DNA of 64,000 bases, taken from NCBI GenBank assembly GCA_038501785.1, contig JBAMJR010000180.1, positions 6,386,001 to 6,450,000 of the forward strand, given 5' to 3'. The stretch's first letter is position 1. Each line of letters begins with the position of its first letter. Below the pieces are notes generated by a model. That model was not told the DNA's origin and did no database searches. It saw only the letters and a list, made by a program, of their open reading frames with translations. Origin of the DNA: Myoxocephalus aenaeus. Its lineage: Eukaryota; Chordata; Actinopteri; Perciformes; Cottidae. The position numbers and the translations under genes are program-made. Of the stretch, positions 21,531 to 34,323 are shown in pieces.

Positions 21531-22566
21531 CTTCAGCCCGCTGTCACTCTCTCAGTGCTCCTCTTCTCAAAGAGCCTGGCGTTGTGATGGGTACATCAGT
21601 GGTGACATCGCGAGCAGAGCTGCTTTCCTGAGTCTCAACATTGTCCACTCTCTGCTCCTGCAGGGCCACTGAGGTGCAGTACGTTTACGGCCTCAAATCC
21701 TCCATCATGAAAGAGCTCTTTGTCGGATATCCAACAACGTAGTCCAGATAAAAAATAAATAATATATGATTAAATGTTCAAGCTCCGGTTTGATGAACAA
21801 CATCCATGTTTGCTGCTGTTCTTCGGCCTTCCGTCTGTTTTCAGCAGCATCGACCTGTGTTTCTCTTGTTCTCTGATGGTGTGCAAAGGGGTTACAAAAG
21901 AGTTTTAGAAACTCCTTCGACGTGTTGAACAAAGCCGAGTCAGCTGAGGGGACTGAGCCCCTCGGAGGAGGAGGAGGAGGAGGAGGGACGGGGTGAGGAT
22001 GGAGGTGGGCCCGGGGGTCCCTGTTAAATCTCCATAATCCCTATAACGATCTTTTAAGAAGTTTTATTCACATGAACGCTTGCACGAACCTGACGAGCAG
22101 GTGCACAAAGACACCCCGTTTTAGACCCCTGAACACTGGCACAGACATTATGTAGTAACACTTCTGAATGATTAGGGGTGAGGTTTAAGGAATGGTGAAT
22201 AATAGCTAAACGTGCAGAAGAGATTTAGATTTTAAATTGCATTATTTGCCCAAAGCTGGCTAATGGCCTTTCAGTCGAGTGGCTTAATAGCAGCTTTTAT
22301 GAGGCTTTAAATGAATAAGTAAGGACAGAGGAAAGGGCAGAGAAACAGAAGAAGAAAAAAACTAGTGCAGCCAATAATGAAAGTAAGAGCTCAAATCTGT
22401 GCTCTTTCCCAAATTGCTCAATCCATCCCTCCCTGTCTGTCTGGTGCTGCTGTGTTAATGGGTAATCAGTCATCAAATAAAGCAGCTGACTGCAGGTCGA
22501 TGCGAACGCTATCGCTGTGGTTTCCGTCACTCAGAGACTCAAACGCCACTGATACCGAGTCCAGTC
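21531..22566. other. Divergent intergenic region between mfrp and factor B
   Basis: About 1.0 kb between two head-to-head start codons. It holds a GGA-rich purine tract at about 21966-21987 and otherwise unremarkable sequence. Promoters for both genes are expected here. I see no strong TATA box or sharply defined transcription-factor cluster. Confidence 0.5.
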
Positions 22567-25500
22567 ATGTATGCCGAGCTCCTTCTCTGGATCCTACTCG
22601 TCACATCTGTCCAGGAGGGTGAGAGCTTTTCACTTTTGCGCTGCTTGCTCTTACGTTTACATGCGATTTTGTCAAATGTATGTGGATCCCAACCATATGG
22701 CTGTGTGTTTACTGTCTGCGCTCCAGTGGCCCTGCAGGATTACGACTATGAAGATGAAACGTACGAGGAGCCACAGCCTCTGAACTGCTCGACCACAGAG
22801 AGCATCAGAGGTGGACATGTCACCTACTCACAGGTGAAAACAACAAAGGATTACCTTTTAAAAATCAAAGAACACTTTTTGGTTGCGGCTTCTCAAGAAT
22901 TTGAATCTTTTATAATTTGATATTGAATATATTCTACTTTGAACATTTGAAGATGTGTAAACTTATAGTTGCCATTTTTGCTATACAATAATAATTATAG
23001 AGAAAATGGTCGCTACTTCACCCAGGCTAAGAGGTCACATCTTACACCAAAGTGAAATATAGCTGCTTTAAGAGTGTGTGTGTATTTGTTCAGCTTTGCT
23101 GTCCTGAAGCAGATTTATGTATGATGATTTCTGGCTAATAACAGGAATGTGAAACATTTCAAGAGGGAGGTTATTCAGCCAGAAGAACAGGTACAGAACA
23201 TAGGCAAAATGGGTAATAAGTAAATAATAATATGCTAAAAACAATGACAAAACAAAGTAAAAATAAATCAGTATTATTCATGCAAGTGAAAGTGAATTAG
23301 GAGGCTCATTTCCCAGTAAAAAGGAACTAGAGGTTCTGGAAAGTGAAACAAACCAAGCATGTATTTCCTGGAAAGCTTCATGTTACTTAATTTAGCTCCA
23401 AAAGTGACCACGGGTTCCCTGTTCAGGGCGGCCTGGAGGGCAGTTTGCTGACCTTTCACTGCGGCGCGGGGCGGTACCCTTTCCCGGTCGCCTCCCGGCT
23501 CTGCAGCGCTGACGGCGAGTGGTCGCTCATGAGGTCAGCCAATGGCAGGCCGGTGTCGCGGGCCACATGCAAAGGTAACGGTTTGGATGCTGATGCATTC
23601 ACCGACTCTCTCGAAGCACCGCTCTGTGATGTTCATCCTCCTCTTCTCCTTCTCCTCGTCCTCCATCCGCCCACCTCTCTCCAGACGTGTTGTGCCCGGC
23701 TCAGCTCCAGCTGGATAACGGGGACTTCTGGCCCCGAGACCAGTGGTCCCGTGTCGGGGCGACGCAGAGCTTCTCCTGCCAGGACGGGTTCACCCTGCTC
23801 GGGTCGGCCCAGAGGAACTGCACCCACTCTGGGGAGTGGACAGGAAGCACTCCAGTCTGTGTCAACCATGGTGTGAACTTTACAAACCTTCTATGATGAA
23901 ATTATGTACATGCATGGATATATTTCCCCCTACTTGAGAGTAATTGAGAATATCCACTTGCATGAGGCCCTGAGCCCAGTTCACCTGGTGTATTAGAGCC
24001 TGTGGTACAGCGGGCATGCACCGACTAAGCTCATACTTTCTGGGGTTTACATTTTAAAGCAGCTTTTGTTGAATACAATTAAATGAGCCCCGCAAACAGA
24101 TTTGAACTGTTGTTTACTGTGACACGGAGCACGTTTTGAATTTACCCTTCTTAATGCAACAATTCAGTGTTTTATGATATAAGCTTATGTGTCTTGGATG
24201 TTTTAAAATGCCTTAGTGCATCATTTTGAATAATACATAATCATCTTTTGGAAATATTTGTATTGTGGACATTTCTATACAAGCACAAACACTTAAAATA
24301 TGAATTATCATTGCATATTCTGTCTACTGTTGCCTCTCTGCAGCTGACGACTGCAGTGACCCGGGGATCCCACCAGGGGCCCAGCGGTCAGCGGGCCGGT
24401 TTTACACCGGGGAGAAGGTGACCTACCGGTGTCAGGCCGGTCTGGATCTCCTTGGGTCGGCTGAAAGGGTTTGCCTGGAGAACAGGGAGTGGAGCGGCTC
24501 AACGCCGCGGTGCCAAGGTGCAGAGTGACGTTGAAAACGCAGTTTTATATTTAGGTTGCTTTTATTTTTAAGGTCCAGTGTGTTGGATTTTGTGGAAATA
24601 ATCATAACTATGTTTTTCATGAGTGTAGAATCACCTGAAACTAAGAATCCTTGTGTATACACTAAGAATTGTTATAATGTTTACGTAGTAGGGAGTCCAC
24701 CATGTTGCACGCCATGTTTCTACGCCGGCTCACGCCAAGAGAGGAGTGACTGGAGTGGGGTGATCAGTTGGTAGCAATCTGCAACTTGACCACTAGATGT
24801 CAGCAAATCCCACGCACTGCGCCTTTAAAACAACAGAAGATAAATTTCAAGAGAAAAAAAGAGACACACAGGCAATTGGGCATCTAAGCAGGGGCAGTGA
24901 ACTATTATTTTAAGGTAAAACATCCTTTCTTTACTGCAGGCCCGAATACCTTTGACTCCCCCAGCGTTGTGGCAGCAGCCATGGCGGGGTCACTAGCCGG
25001 AGTCATGGACGTAATCTCACCAGACTCCATAAAGAAAGGTGTGTATAAAAGGACTGTGACCTTTGCCATTTATAATAAAGTGCATATACATAAACCTTCA
25101 ACTGCAATTTGTGTGTGTAAGACGAAACGATGTCCTTTGGCCGAACCCTCCGTGTGGCTGAAGGCAGTCGTATGAATGTCTACATTTTACTGGACACGTC
25201 CGGAAGCATCAGAGAGCAGGACTTTACATTATCCCGGGGCGCCACCATTGCTCTCATCAAAAAGGTCTGTGCCAAATGAGCTTACTTGACTCGACAGTGA
25301 GTGAAAGACAACAACAAAAAACACAGTTGGTGTGTGTGTTTGTGTGTGTGCGTGAAACATGGGCTTCATGTCTCCTTCATTTCCCTGCTAGTTGGACAGC
25401 TATGAGGTGCAGCTGAAGTTCCACGTGTTGTCATTTGCCAGCGAGGCCAGAGACATCATAGACATCACCGACATGGCCAGAAGCGGGAGCATCGACGACA

Positions 25501-27184
25501 TCATACATAATCTGGAGGAGTTTGACTACCATAGTAGGACTCGTCGTCACTTCATTTCCTCACAGTGTTCATTCCTGTAACAACCACGATTTAGGGATAT
25601 TCTCAAGCAGGCCTGAATCCGTACCGCACGCCACGACCACGATGCACCAGATGTGTTTGATGGTTCAACATCTGTTCATCTGCAGGCCACGGGAATAAGA
25701 CGGGCACCAACCTCCACGCCGCCCTGCACCGCGTCAGTGATGTGATGGGCTTCTTGAAGAGAAACAGCGCCAGGAACCATTTTAATGAGACTCAGAACAT
25801 CATCATCGTAGAAACAGACGGTGAAGACAGACACACACACACACACACATGAAAAAGCATCTGTTGAGCGTCTTCAGCTCAGGATTGACATGATTCCTCT
25901 TTTCCTTTTTGGGAAACGGGACCACAAGAAGCGTCTCATCCTTCAGCGTATTGTCGCCATTCATTCTCTCTTCATGCCCGCAGGTTACTCCAACACCGGC
26001 AACAAGCCTCAGCTGGCCATGAACCAGATCCGAAATCTGCTGGGCTACCACGACACATCCCACGATCACACCGATGAAACAATGCTGGGTACCAAAAATA
26101 AATAAATATTGAATTGAATGTTTTAATACACCTTATACACACAGTATTTACATTTGAGGTACTGATTCTTGAGAAACACTTTCACTGTCTGTAATCATAC
26201 ATCCAATGTGTTGCTTTTTAAGTGTGTGTAATGTGCATTGACGCTGTTGCCTTTGCGTGTATACAGAATGTAATAAGTCATTATTTGTTGCGTTTTCAGA
26301 CGTCTATGTATTTGGTATTGGGGATCGAGTGAACAGAGATCAGCTGAACGCCTTAGCCTCAAAGAAACGTGGCGAGGAGCACGTCTTCGTGGTGAAAAAC
26401 TTTGAGATACTGGGAAAGGTGTTCAACAGCATCATCAGTGAGTAGGAGATTATTCTTGTGGGTGCGTGTTCTGTTCTGTTTTACATTATCCCCATCCGCC
26501 CACAGATTTTTTTTACAGATTTTTCGAGAATGAGGAAGTGAGTTTTTAAAATACTCAAACGCTTCTAGATCATCATCCACAGGTCCGATTTAATACATTT
26601 AAACGGCTAAAGTACTGTAAACCCTTGTGAGAAGAGAAACGATGGACTACATTTAAAAAAAAAGATCGTTATATTTTTATAATTACGTAGGATTAGGATT
26701 TCCACATCTGTACCACGTATGTAACCGTAGAGACTGTACGAATCAGTAGTAAGACTTTATTGTTTGTAAAGTATTGACGGCGCAAGCTGCGAGAAAGCAA
26801 TGGCTGTTTTTTCATGAATCTTTCTCTGTGTTTAGAGGTCCTATGGTCTCATTGTTCCTCAAAAGCACGTCAGATGACACACGCGGAAGGTGCATGTAGC
26901 TCATGGTGTGACCAAGATTTAGGTCAAAATTGCTCATTTCTTTATTTCTGAACCGAAAAACCAGATTTTTGGACTGGAAAGGCCTGAAAAAATGTCATTG
27001 CTTGTGTTTATTGTGATTATTATTGCAGATTTGGATGCTTTAGGTCCTTAATCTTTCTAAAGAGGTGCAGTATTACTCTGGGGCATGATGGGAAGGCACC
27101 AAAAATACAATTAAAAAAACTATTAAAAAGTAATTTTTTGATCAGACTCTTGACTTTTGATCATATTTATGGAGAAAATAAATA

Positions 27185-27242
<58 letters not shown>

Positions 27243-29822
27243 TTTAAAGGCAAGAAGTTGCTGATTCTTTAGAGATCAAGGACAATAGGGGCTGGTATTC
27301 ATATCAAGGTCACATGAGCTGTAGAACACCTGTAGAAGCCCTAGGGTATCCCTATAGGGGGACCCTCGGGCTGATGAGGTTTTAAGCATTTATTAATGCT
27401 CATTTGAAGTGAATACCAACATTTTGTATAACACTGACAGGGTCGTGTTTCATGACACAGGTGACAAGAGCGTGACGATGTGCGGGGTCGCTCAGGAGCG
27501 GGAGGAGTGGAACACGGCCTACACCAGACCCTGGCACGTCAGCGTGTTAAAGGGGCCCAGCGTCGTCAGTTACTCTCCGTCTGTTTGACATTTCAGATTG
27601 GCCCTTTTCTTTTCTTTTTTAACTCTTTCCTCCCTTGTAGACTACGCCGTGTGTCGGATCCATTGTGAGCCCGAACTGGGTGCTGACGGCCGCTCACTGC
27701 TTTGCCGCAAACGGCCCTCAGCGGGTGCACATACGTCACGGTGAGTACGGGAAAAGCTTTTTGGAGATTCTTGGGAAAGAAAAAGAAAAATAACTAGAAC
27801 GGGAGAGAGAGCACTGTGGTAAAGTGGGCTGATGGAAAAACTGCTTTCAAATTAAGTCGAGTAAAAAAAAAAAATTGTCCTGCAACAATCTTTGTTTAAT
27901 TCATTTAGCAGCAAAGCATAAAAACACACAGCAAAGTATTAATCTGAATCAGAACCATTTATTGCCACGTATGTTTTTACATACAAGGAATTTGTCTTGG
28001 CGGGTGGTGCATAACATTTACACAATAAACACAGTGCAAGAAATAGGAGCATATTAAATTTACAATAGAATATAAAATTAAAATAAAGTGCACAACAAAC
28101 AGATGCCAGTACTTTAAACTTTAAACAAGTGTAAAGAGACATGTGTGTATGAAGTATGAATCTTCATACACACATGTAAACATACAATATAATCTAGAAA
28201 CATACAGGAGTTGACAAACACATGCCCATGTGCACATGCTGTGCACCCCAAGAAAATGGACTTAACAACAACAGCGAGTGGTTTTTAGTTTGATGATTTC
28301 TTTCCTGAATGCATTTCTTGTTTATTCTTATTTATGTTTGAATAAGTGTGAAAAAATAAAAATGCATCGTGTCGGATGTTTTAATTTCAATCACATTAAA
28401 GAACCACGAGAGCACATTTCTAGCATACGTTTTCTTTTTAGGATATTAGAATGATAAACCATAAAAGTGACTCCCCTTGGCTACGGTTCTAAACGGCAGA
28501 TCTAGATCAGTTCTTTCCATTTACCGCCGTGTACGTCATAACAGAGCGGCTCCGTTTGGTTCCCAGGTGAGGGCTTGGTGGTTTCCGAGAAGGTGCTCAT
28601 TCACCCGGAGTACGACGTCAGGGCACTCGAGCGCAGGAACGTGTCGGAGTTCTACGACTACGACGTCGCTCTGGTTCAGGTGACCAAGAGCATCCCGCTC
28701 TCCTGGAAGGCCAGGTGAGATAGCGAAGACGAGATGGAGCCTCACCGGACACACCTCACTTTACTGCAGAGCTAAACTCAAAAGGGCACGGATTTTAAAT
28801 CAGAAGCTTAGAAAAGAAATGGCCACCATGTTGTAGCTTCGAAAAGGAATACATCTGATGCAACTATCATAAATGTTCCTGAGTGTCAGAGTGTGTGTGT
28901 GTGTGTGTGTGTACATTGGGTCATACAACAGACCTATCTGCTTGCCATGCACCGTACCAGCAGCTCGAGCCATGAAGAGAGTCAACTCCACCTGTCAGCA
29001 GCACAGTACGTGACCTTTTGACCTTTACGCCTCGCAAAAACTAAAAAGGCATTTAGATATTATGAAGAGTATGCAAGGACCAGTTCCATATTCTCTCTGA
29101 ATGTGTGTATTCAGGGGAGGAACTGCTCCCGCACAAGGAGACGGCCGCCTTTTTCATCCACAAGAACAACGAACGCCTGCACACACACATCCACACAGAG
29201 AGTCAGGTGAGTGACAGCCGATGGGGGTTCTCAGACTGCGGGCTGCTTTTCAAGCTTAACGTGGAGGAGGAAACGCGTCGCTGCGATCAAAGCGTCAGTC
29301 ATTTCGACCGTCCGCAGAGGCCGAGCTGCGTGGAGAAGGCGAGGCAGACGCTCAAAGAGCCCACCGACGTGACCTTGGAGGAGTACGTACCCGCCAGATT
29401 CCTCTGCTCCGGCGGATCCTCGGCATACCAGGACGCCATCACCTGTAAAGGTCTGGACGCTGCGTCAGTAAACACGGTTTAGACCAACACGGGATTCACG
29501 TTAGTTACACGGCGTCTCTTTTTGGCACAGGGGACTCCGGCGGATCCCTGTTTCTGCAGAAGAGGAAGCGCTACTTTCAGGTCAGCAAGTTCTCACTTAT
29601 TGATATTATTCACTCAATCGGCACCATGTGGACGTTTCTCCCGCTTTCACGCCGCAGGTGGGAGTCGTGAGCTGGGGCACCACGAACGTCTGCAGCTCGA
29701 CCGACAAAAGTAAGAAGCCGCCTCCCGATGCTCGGGACTTTCACATCGACCTGTTCCAGATAATGCCGTGGCTGAAGCAGCATCTCGGGAAGGACGTCCA
29801 GTTCCTGCCGGATGTCGACTGA
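22567..29822 (+). CDS. cfb: Complement factor B / C2
   Basis: Nineteen exons: 22567-22618, 22727-22833, 23427-23574, 23685-23870, 24344-24517, 24940-25038, 25122-25264, 25392-25533, 25686-25820, 25984-26088, 26300-26437, 27461-27564, 27641-27740, 28567-28714, 28932-29005, 29115-29206, 29318-29450, 29531-29580 and 29658-29822. All phases fit; 764 codons plus stop, the size of human factor B. A signal peptide (LLLWILLVTSV) precedes three CCP/sushi modules, a linker, a VWA domain with an intact MIDAS (DTSGS, the Thr in GTNLHAAL, ETDGY), and a trypsin-like domain with His (LTAAHC), Asp (YDYDVALV) and Ser (GDSGG). It is the secreted zymogen that binds C3b or C4b through VWA/CCP and becomes the C3/C5 convertase protease after cleavage in the linker. 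Teleost factor B and C2 are hard to separate by sequence reading alone. Confidence 0.95.
27188..27234. repeat. (AT)n microsatellite
   Basis: About 23 AT units in the long factor B intron between the VWA and protease exons (26438-27460). No further gene is seen in that intron. Confidence 0.85.
27935..28140 (+). repeat. Dispersed fish repeat (TTTATTGCCACGTATG... type)
   Basis: The segment AATCAGAACCATTTATTGCC followed by ACATACAAGGAATTTGTC resembles a dispersed teleost repeat, thought to be a retroposon tail, that I recognise from many fish genomes. It lies in the factor B intron 27741-28566. The family assignment is from memory and not tested. Confidence 0.45.
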
Positions 29823-29922
29823 GAACATGCGGAGCCGCTCCGAGTAAGAAGCAAGAGCGTGACGCAGAGTTCAACAGTGAATGTGGGAATAATCACAGAC
29901 AGTCAAATTATTTTTCCAAAGC

Positions 29923-29994
29923 TTTATTGTCAAAAGTATTACAGATGATTTTTTTAAAAGGGACAGAAGGTTCTTTTTCATACAAAACAATAAA
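29923..29994. terminator. Overlapping polyadenylation signals of factor B (+) and pnkp (-)
   Basis: A minus-strand AATAAA at 29923-29928 suits pnkp (stop at 30240) and a plus-strand AATAAA at 29989-29994 suits factor B (stop at 29822). Each lies inside the other gene's presumed 3' UTR, so the two transcripts would overlap at their 3' ends by roughly 70-100 bases. Confidence 0.5.
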
Positions 29995-30239
29995 AAAAAA
30001 TGTAATTATTGTTGTTTTTAGTGATTATTTCTTACCTTAACATGTATAACACATCATCTGAGGCATATATAATGGGAATATCCCTGTACATTCGTACGAT
30101 TACGTTGAGTTGTTCGGAGCCCAAACAGTCCACCAGCTGAAACTAACCGACTAACTCCTCTGCTGCTTCAACTGGCTGTTTTTTTTCTGTGTCAGTGAGA
30201 ATTTGAAAGTCAAACGGTGTTAGAAAGCCAGCTGTCCAA

Positions 30240-31281
30240 TCAGCCCTCAGAAAACTGCCGGTACAAGGTTTCTGATTGGCTGTCCTTGAAGTTCGGGACA
30301 AAGTGGATCTGGAGGATCTCGCAGAATCCCTCCGTGAGCGCAGGAGCCACAAAGTGTTTCCTGTCCAGACAGAGAGTCAGAGTCAGAGTGGTCAGCACCA
30401 GAGCCAATACTAGAAAGGGCTTTTATTACCAGAATTTAAAACCCACTGTGTCAGAATCTAATTTTAACACAGAAACAAATCAAATCTGTGCACAAGTTTG
30501 AGCTTTTTGTTTGTTAGAAAAAAAAAGTTGTATATCTCAAGAATGTGAAAAGAAAGACCAGTATCACTTACTTGTAGCTGTGGAAAATCATGTCGCTGAC
30601 CTTGGCGTGTTTGGTGTTCGATGGAACCATCTCACGGAACTGAGAACAACAACAAGGCATAAAAAAATATATATATATAATAATAATAATACAAAATAAT
30701 AATATTACAATTAGTGCTGTCATATTAGCGCGTTATTAACGGCGTTAACGCAAACCAATTTTAACGCCGTCAATTTTATTAACGGCGTTAACGCATTTTA
30801 ATTTTTCAATTATTTTTTTTTCCGCGAGCACCACGCCGGATGTAGGTCAACCGGAAGCAAAACAATAGGCACGCCGTTTGGGCTTGGAAGCTAGGCTAAC
30901 GTTACGGTTTGAAATGAATGAATGGTGAGCGCGATACGGCAAAATGAATGATAAGACGCTAATGAATGGAAAGTTTACTTTCAAAAAGTTGTCAGATGGT
31001 TCCCTTGACAAGACCAAAGTGGTATGTGACATTAGTCATTGTGAACTGAGCTATCATCGTAGCCTATCCAGTCTGAAATACTACTTGATGGCCAAGCACA
31101 CAGCTGATGCTAACTCTGCGCCCCCTCGTCATAGCAGACAAGAATGGATGACTTCAGAAACACATGGACACACAACGAAGAACAAACTTATTGCAGCCAT
31201 AGCTAAATGGGTGGCTACTGCGTGTAGGCCTGTTAACTAGGGTGACCAGATCTGAGTTTGTGAAAAAGAGGACACTTCGTT

Positions 31282-31321
<40 letters not shown>

Positions 31322-33052
31322 AGGGTAGCAGTAGTGTGTAGCATGCCGTGAACTTACATTTACGTTGAGATCGGTCGACCAATGACAGTTCTCTCTACAG
31401 TCAGAGCTTGCGCAAGAAGGTGGAACGTGAGGGAGATACCATTTCCAAAACTTGTAAGGGGGTAATAACTATTTTCCCCGACGTAGCAAAATCCCGGACG
31501 TTTTTGGAATCCCTGCCGGACGCTTTTTTTAGGTCTCGAAAAGAGGACATGTCCGGGAAAAAGAGGACGTCTGGTCACCCTACATTAACGTTGTGGAGGA
31601 CGAGGGTCTAGCTGATACAATACGCATCGCATTCTCTCTCTCTCTCTCTCTCTCTCTAATAATTTTATTTTGTAAACCCTTGTTTACCTGAAATGTGCAC
31701 TTTATAATTTTATTTTGTAAACCCTTGTTTACAGCAAGCCAATCCACTTTTTCATGTTGATAAGAGCATTAAAATGAAGAAGAAGAAAAAATTGCGATTA
31801 ATTGCGATTAATCGCGAGTTAACTATGACATAAATGCGATTAATCGCGATTAAATATTTTAATCGTTTGACAGCACTAATTACAATATATATATAGATAA
31901 ATAAAAAACTAATTATAAAAAAAACTATAAATAAAATAAAATAATAAAATAAACCTACCCAGAATAAAACAAAACAAAGCGTGGAGCGGAGGAGAGACGT
32001 ACCCGGTTGTTGTGCTTTGCTTCCTCCAGAGAGGCTGAGAAGTGGAAACAGCGACACTGCACACCTGCTGCCTTCGCCACGTCCACGTATCTGGAAAACA
32101 CACACAGAGTATTTATTGGTTTCACAAACATAGAAAAATAAATGCACGTACAAGCAGCAGGCTGGAGTTACTTGTGTGTTTGAACCAGGTTAAAGAGCAG
32201 AAAGGGGATTAACATGGACTCAAAACTTTCCGAAAACAAAGACATGATGAAGACGGCTCGGTGCCGAAAAGGGACATGAAACATTAAAAACGATCATCTC
32301 CATTAAAAGGAGATGGAGTAGGTAAATATCATACATTTGTCATCACGCAGGTATTGTTGTGGGAAGTGAACATGCGTGAAATACTTTTAACTTTGACATT
32401 TAAACATAATCACATTTCTCTTCTTTTACTATGTTTGTTGAGTTTGTGGCAGAGAGGAAACACATTTAATCAACACACAGAGTTACGTCAATACCGATCC
32501 CACTTTAATTGTCGTGACCAGGCTCAAATGGACTAATTCTCTAACCTGCCATGAGCACATCGGTCTGTTCCATGGAAAATAAAGCTGAACGCAGCACGAA
32601 ATTCTGCTGCTGGAGCCAGCCGGCCCTTTGAAAACGTCTATTATGCTGAGCTAACACAATTACAACTAATTCAGAGCTTAGTGAAAACATCCTGTCTGCA
32701 AATATCCTCTTCTGTCTGTGTACAACATGACTGACTGATGCTGTACTAATAAGGAAGGTAGCACTGTACTAGCACTCTAGTAGCACTTTGATGTCTCTTA
32801 TTGATAGCACTTTTGTAATTTTCTGTAATTTTTGTAATTTAACTCTATTGAAGAAACTGTACTTTAGTGATTATTGATTCTTGTTGTTCTGAGTTTGTAC
32901 TCATGATTGAATGCACTATTGTAAGTCGCTTTGGATAAAAGCGTCAGCTAAATGACATGTAATGTAATGTAATGATGCTTCTTGAAGCCTGTTAGCAGAA
33001 GGATGCACTCCAGAGAGAGTGATCCTGAGTATATATGCATACTGAAACATGC

Positions 33053-33143
<91 letters not shown>

Positions 33144-34278
33144 TGTGCTTTACCGTTTGCGAGACTCTGGGTCTGGGTTGGTGTTGTCTACAGCGACGCT
33201 GCGGCCTTCTTTCAGGGCGCGCTCGCACGCCGAAACGCAGCTCTGCCACGAACCGAGTGTGTCCTGATGCGAAAAAAAACAACCCATAAAAGGTCGGTCA
33301 CAATATGTCACGAGGGACTTTGTGTTGACGTTTCTCATCATTATTCCAATAACAGCATCTTTAAAACAGTTACGCAACGTGCGTGTGAAGTAGAAAAGCG
33401 GGGAAGCAAATCTTCTCGTGAACAAAACCGAATGTTCTGGATGCTTTTAGAGCCGGAGCCCCGCTCATTAAAAGCCACTCACCCTGTTGACGTACACGTA
33501 GCCTTTGGGAATGACGTGGGCGTGGAAGAAAGTGGATTTCCCAGCTGTGCAGAAAGAGAGGAGGAATCAAGGTCAGTGTGGTGTTCGTGGGATGGGAGGG
33601 GTGTGTGGTAAGAATAAACCGCTCTTCATCGCTTACATGCAGGGAAACCCACGGCTACAATGACTTCGGTGCTGCCGGAGGTGAGCGAGGCAGACGGAGG
33701 GTCGTACAGCGCGGCGGTGGAGTCGAGCGTCCTCTGGAGGTTCAGATGAAGAAGAACGTGAACATCGTATTGTCATATTTTGTAACAAACCAAAGAAAAG
33801 AAGAAAAACACGGTACACAGCGGGTATGTTCATTGTACTCACAGGGTCAAAATTCGGCAGGCTGTAGGGGGCGCTCTTCCAGCCCAGGAAATACTCCTCT
33901 GGGGTGTGGAACTGCACTCCGATGTTCAGAGCAAACTACAAAAACAAAAAGGAAGAAACTGCTAAACAAAGCTCACGTTTTATTAATTTAGTTCATCTTT
34001 AACCCTTTAAGGTATCATTAAGAAACATGTATTGACATTTAAGATGACACACACACACACACACAACGCCTCAAGGCAGGAGCGGCATTAAGCATTTGAA
34101 TATCATATCAGTAAAGCCACCTGTAAACAGGTGTGTCCATCGCTAAGGCAACACCACTAATATACATCTGGTCTCACCAGTCGGTCACTGCAGGAGAAAT
34201 CCTTCTTCTTCCTTCCTGGAGCCCAGTTCTCAGGCCGTCCTGCAGCATCTGTGCACACATTTAAAGTAAGACGCAGTG

Positions 34279-34323
<45 letters not shown>

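Larger units (their letters stand above)
30711..31878 (+). mobile_element. Non-autonomous hAT DNA transposon
   Basis: TAGTGCTGTC at 30711-30720 and its complement at 31869-31878 form terminal inverted repeats. They are flanked by a perfect 8-bp duplication ATTACAAT (30703-30710 and 31879-31886), the hAT hallmark. The subterminal zones hold repeated motifs (AACGGCGTTAACGC on the left, GCGATTAAT on the right), as hAT transposase binding arrays do. Inside is only an N-terminal transposase fragment, plus a nested TTAA-flanked insertion and a CT repeat, so the copy cannot move by itself. It lies in pnkp intron 30640-32002. Confidence 0.9.

Noticed and set aside
33049..33267. Possible coding repeat near 33.1 kb
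   Set aside because: It is an (AC)n tract next to a pnkp exon on the opposite strand.
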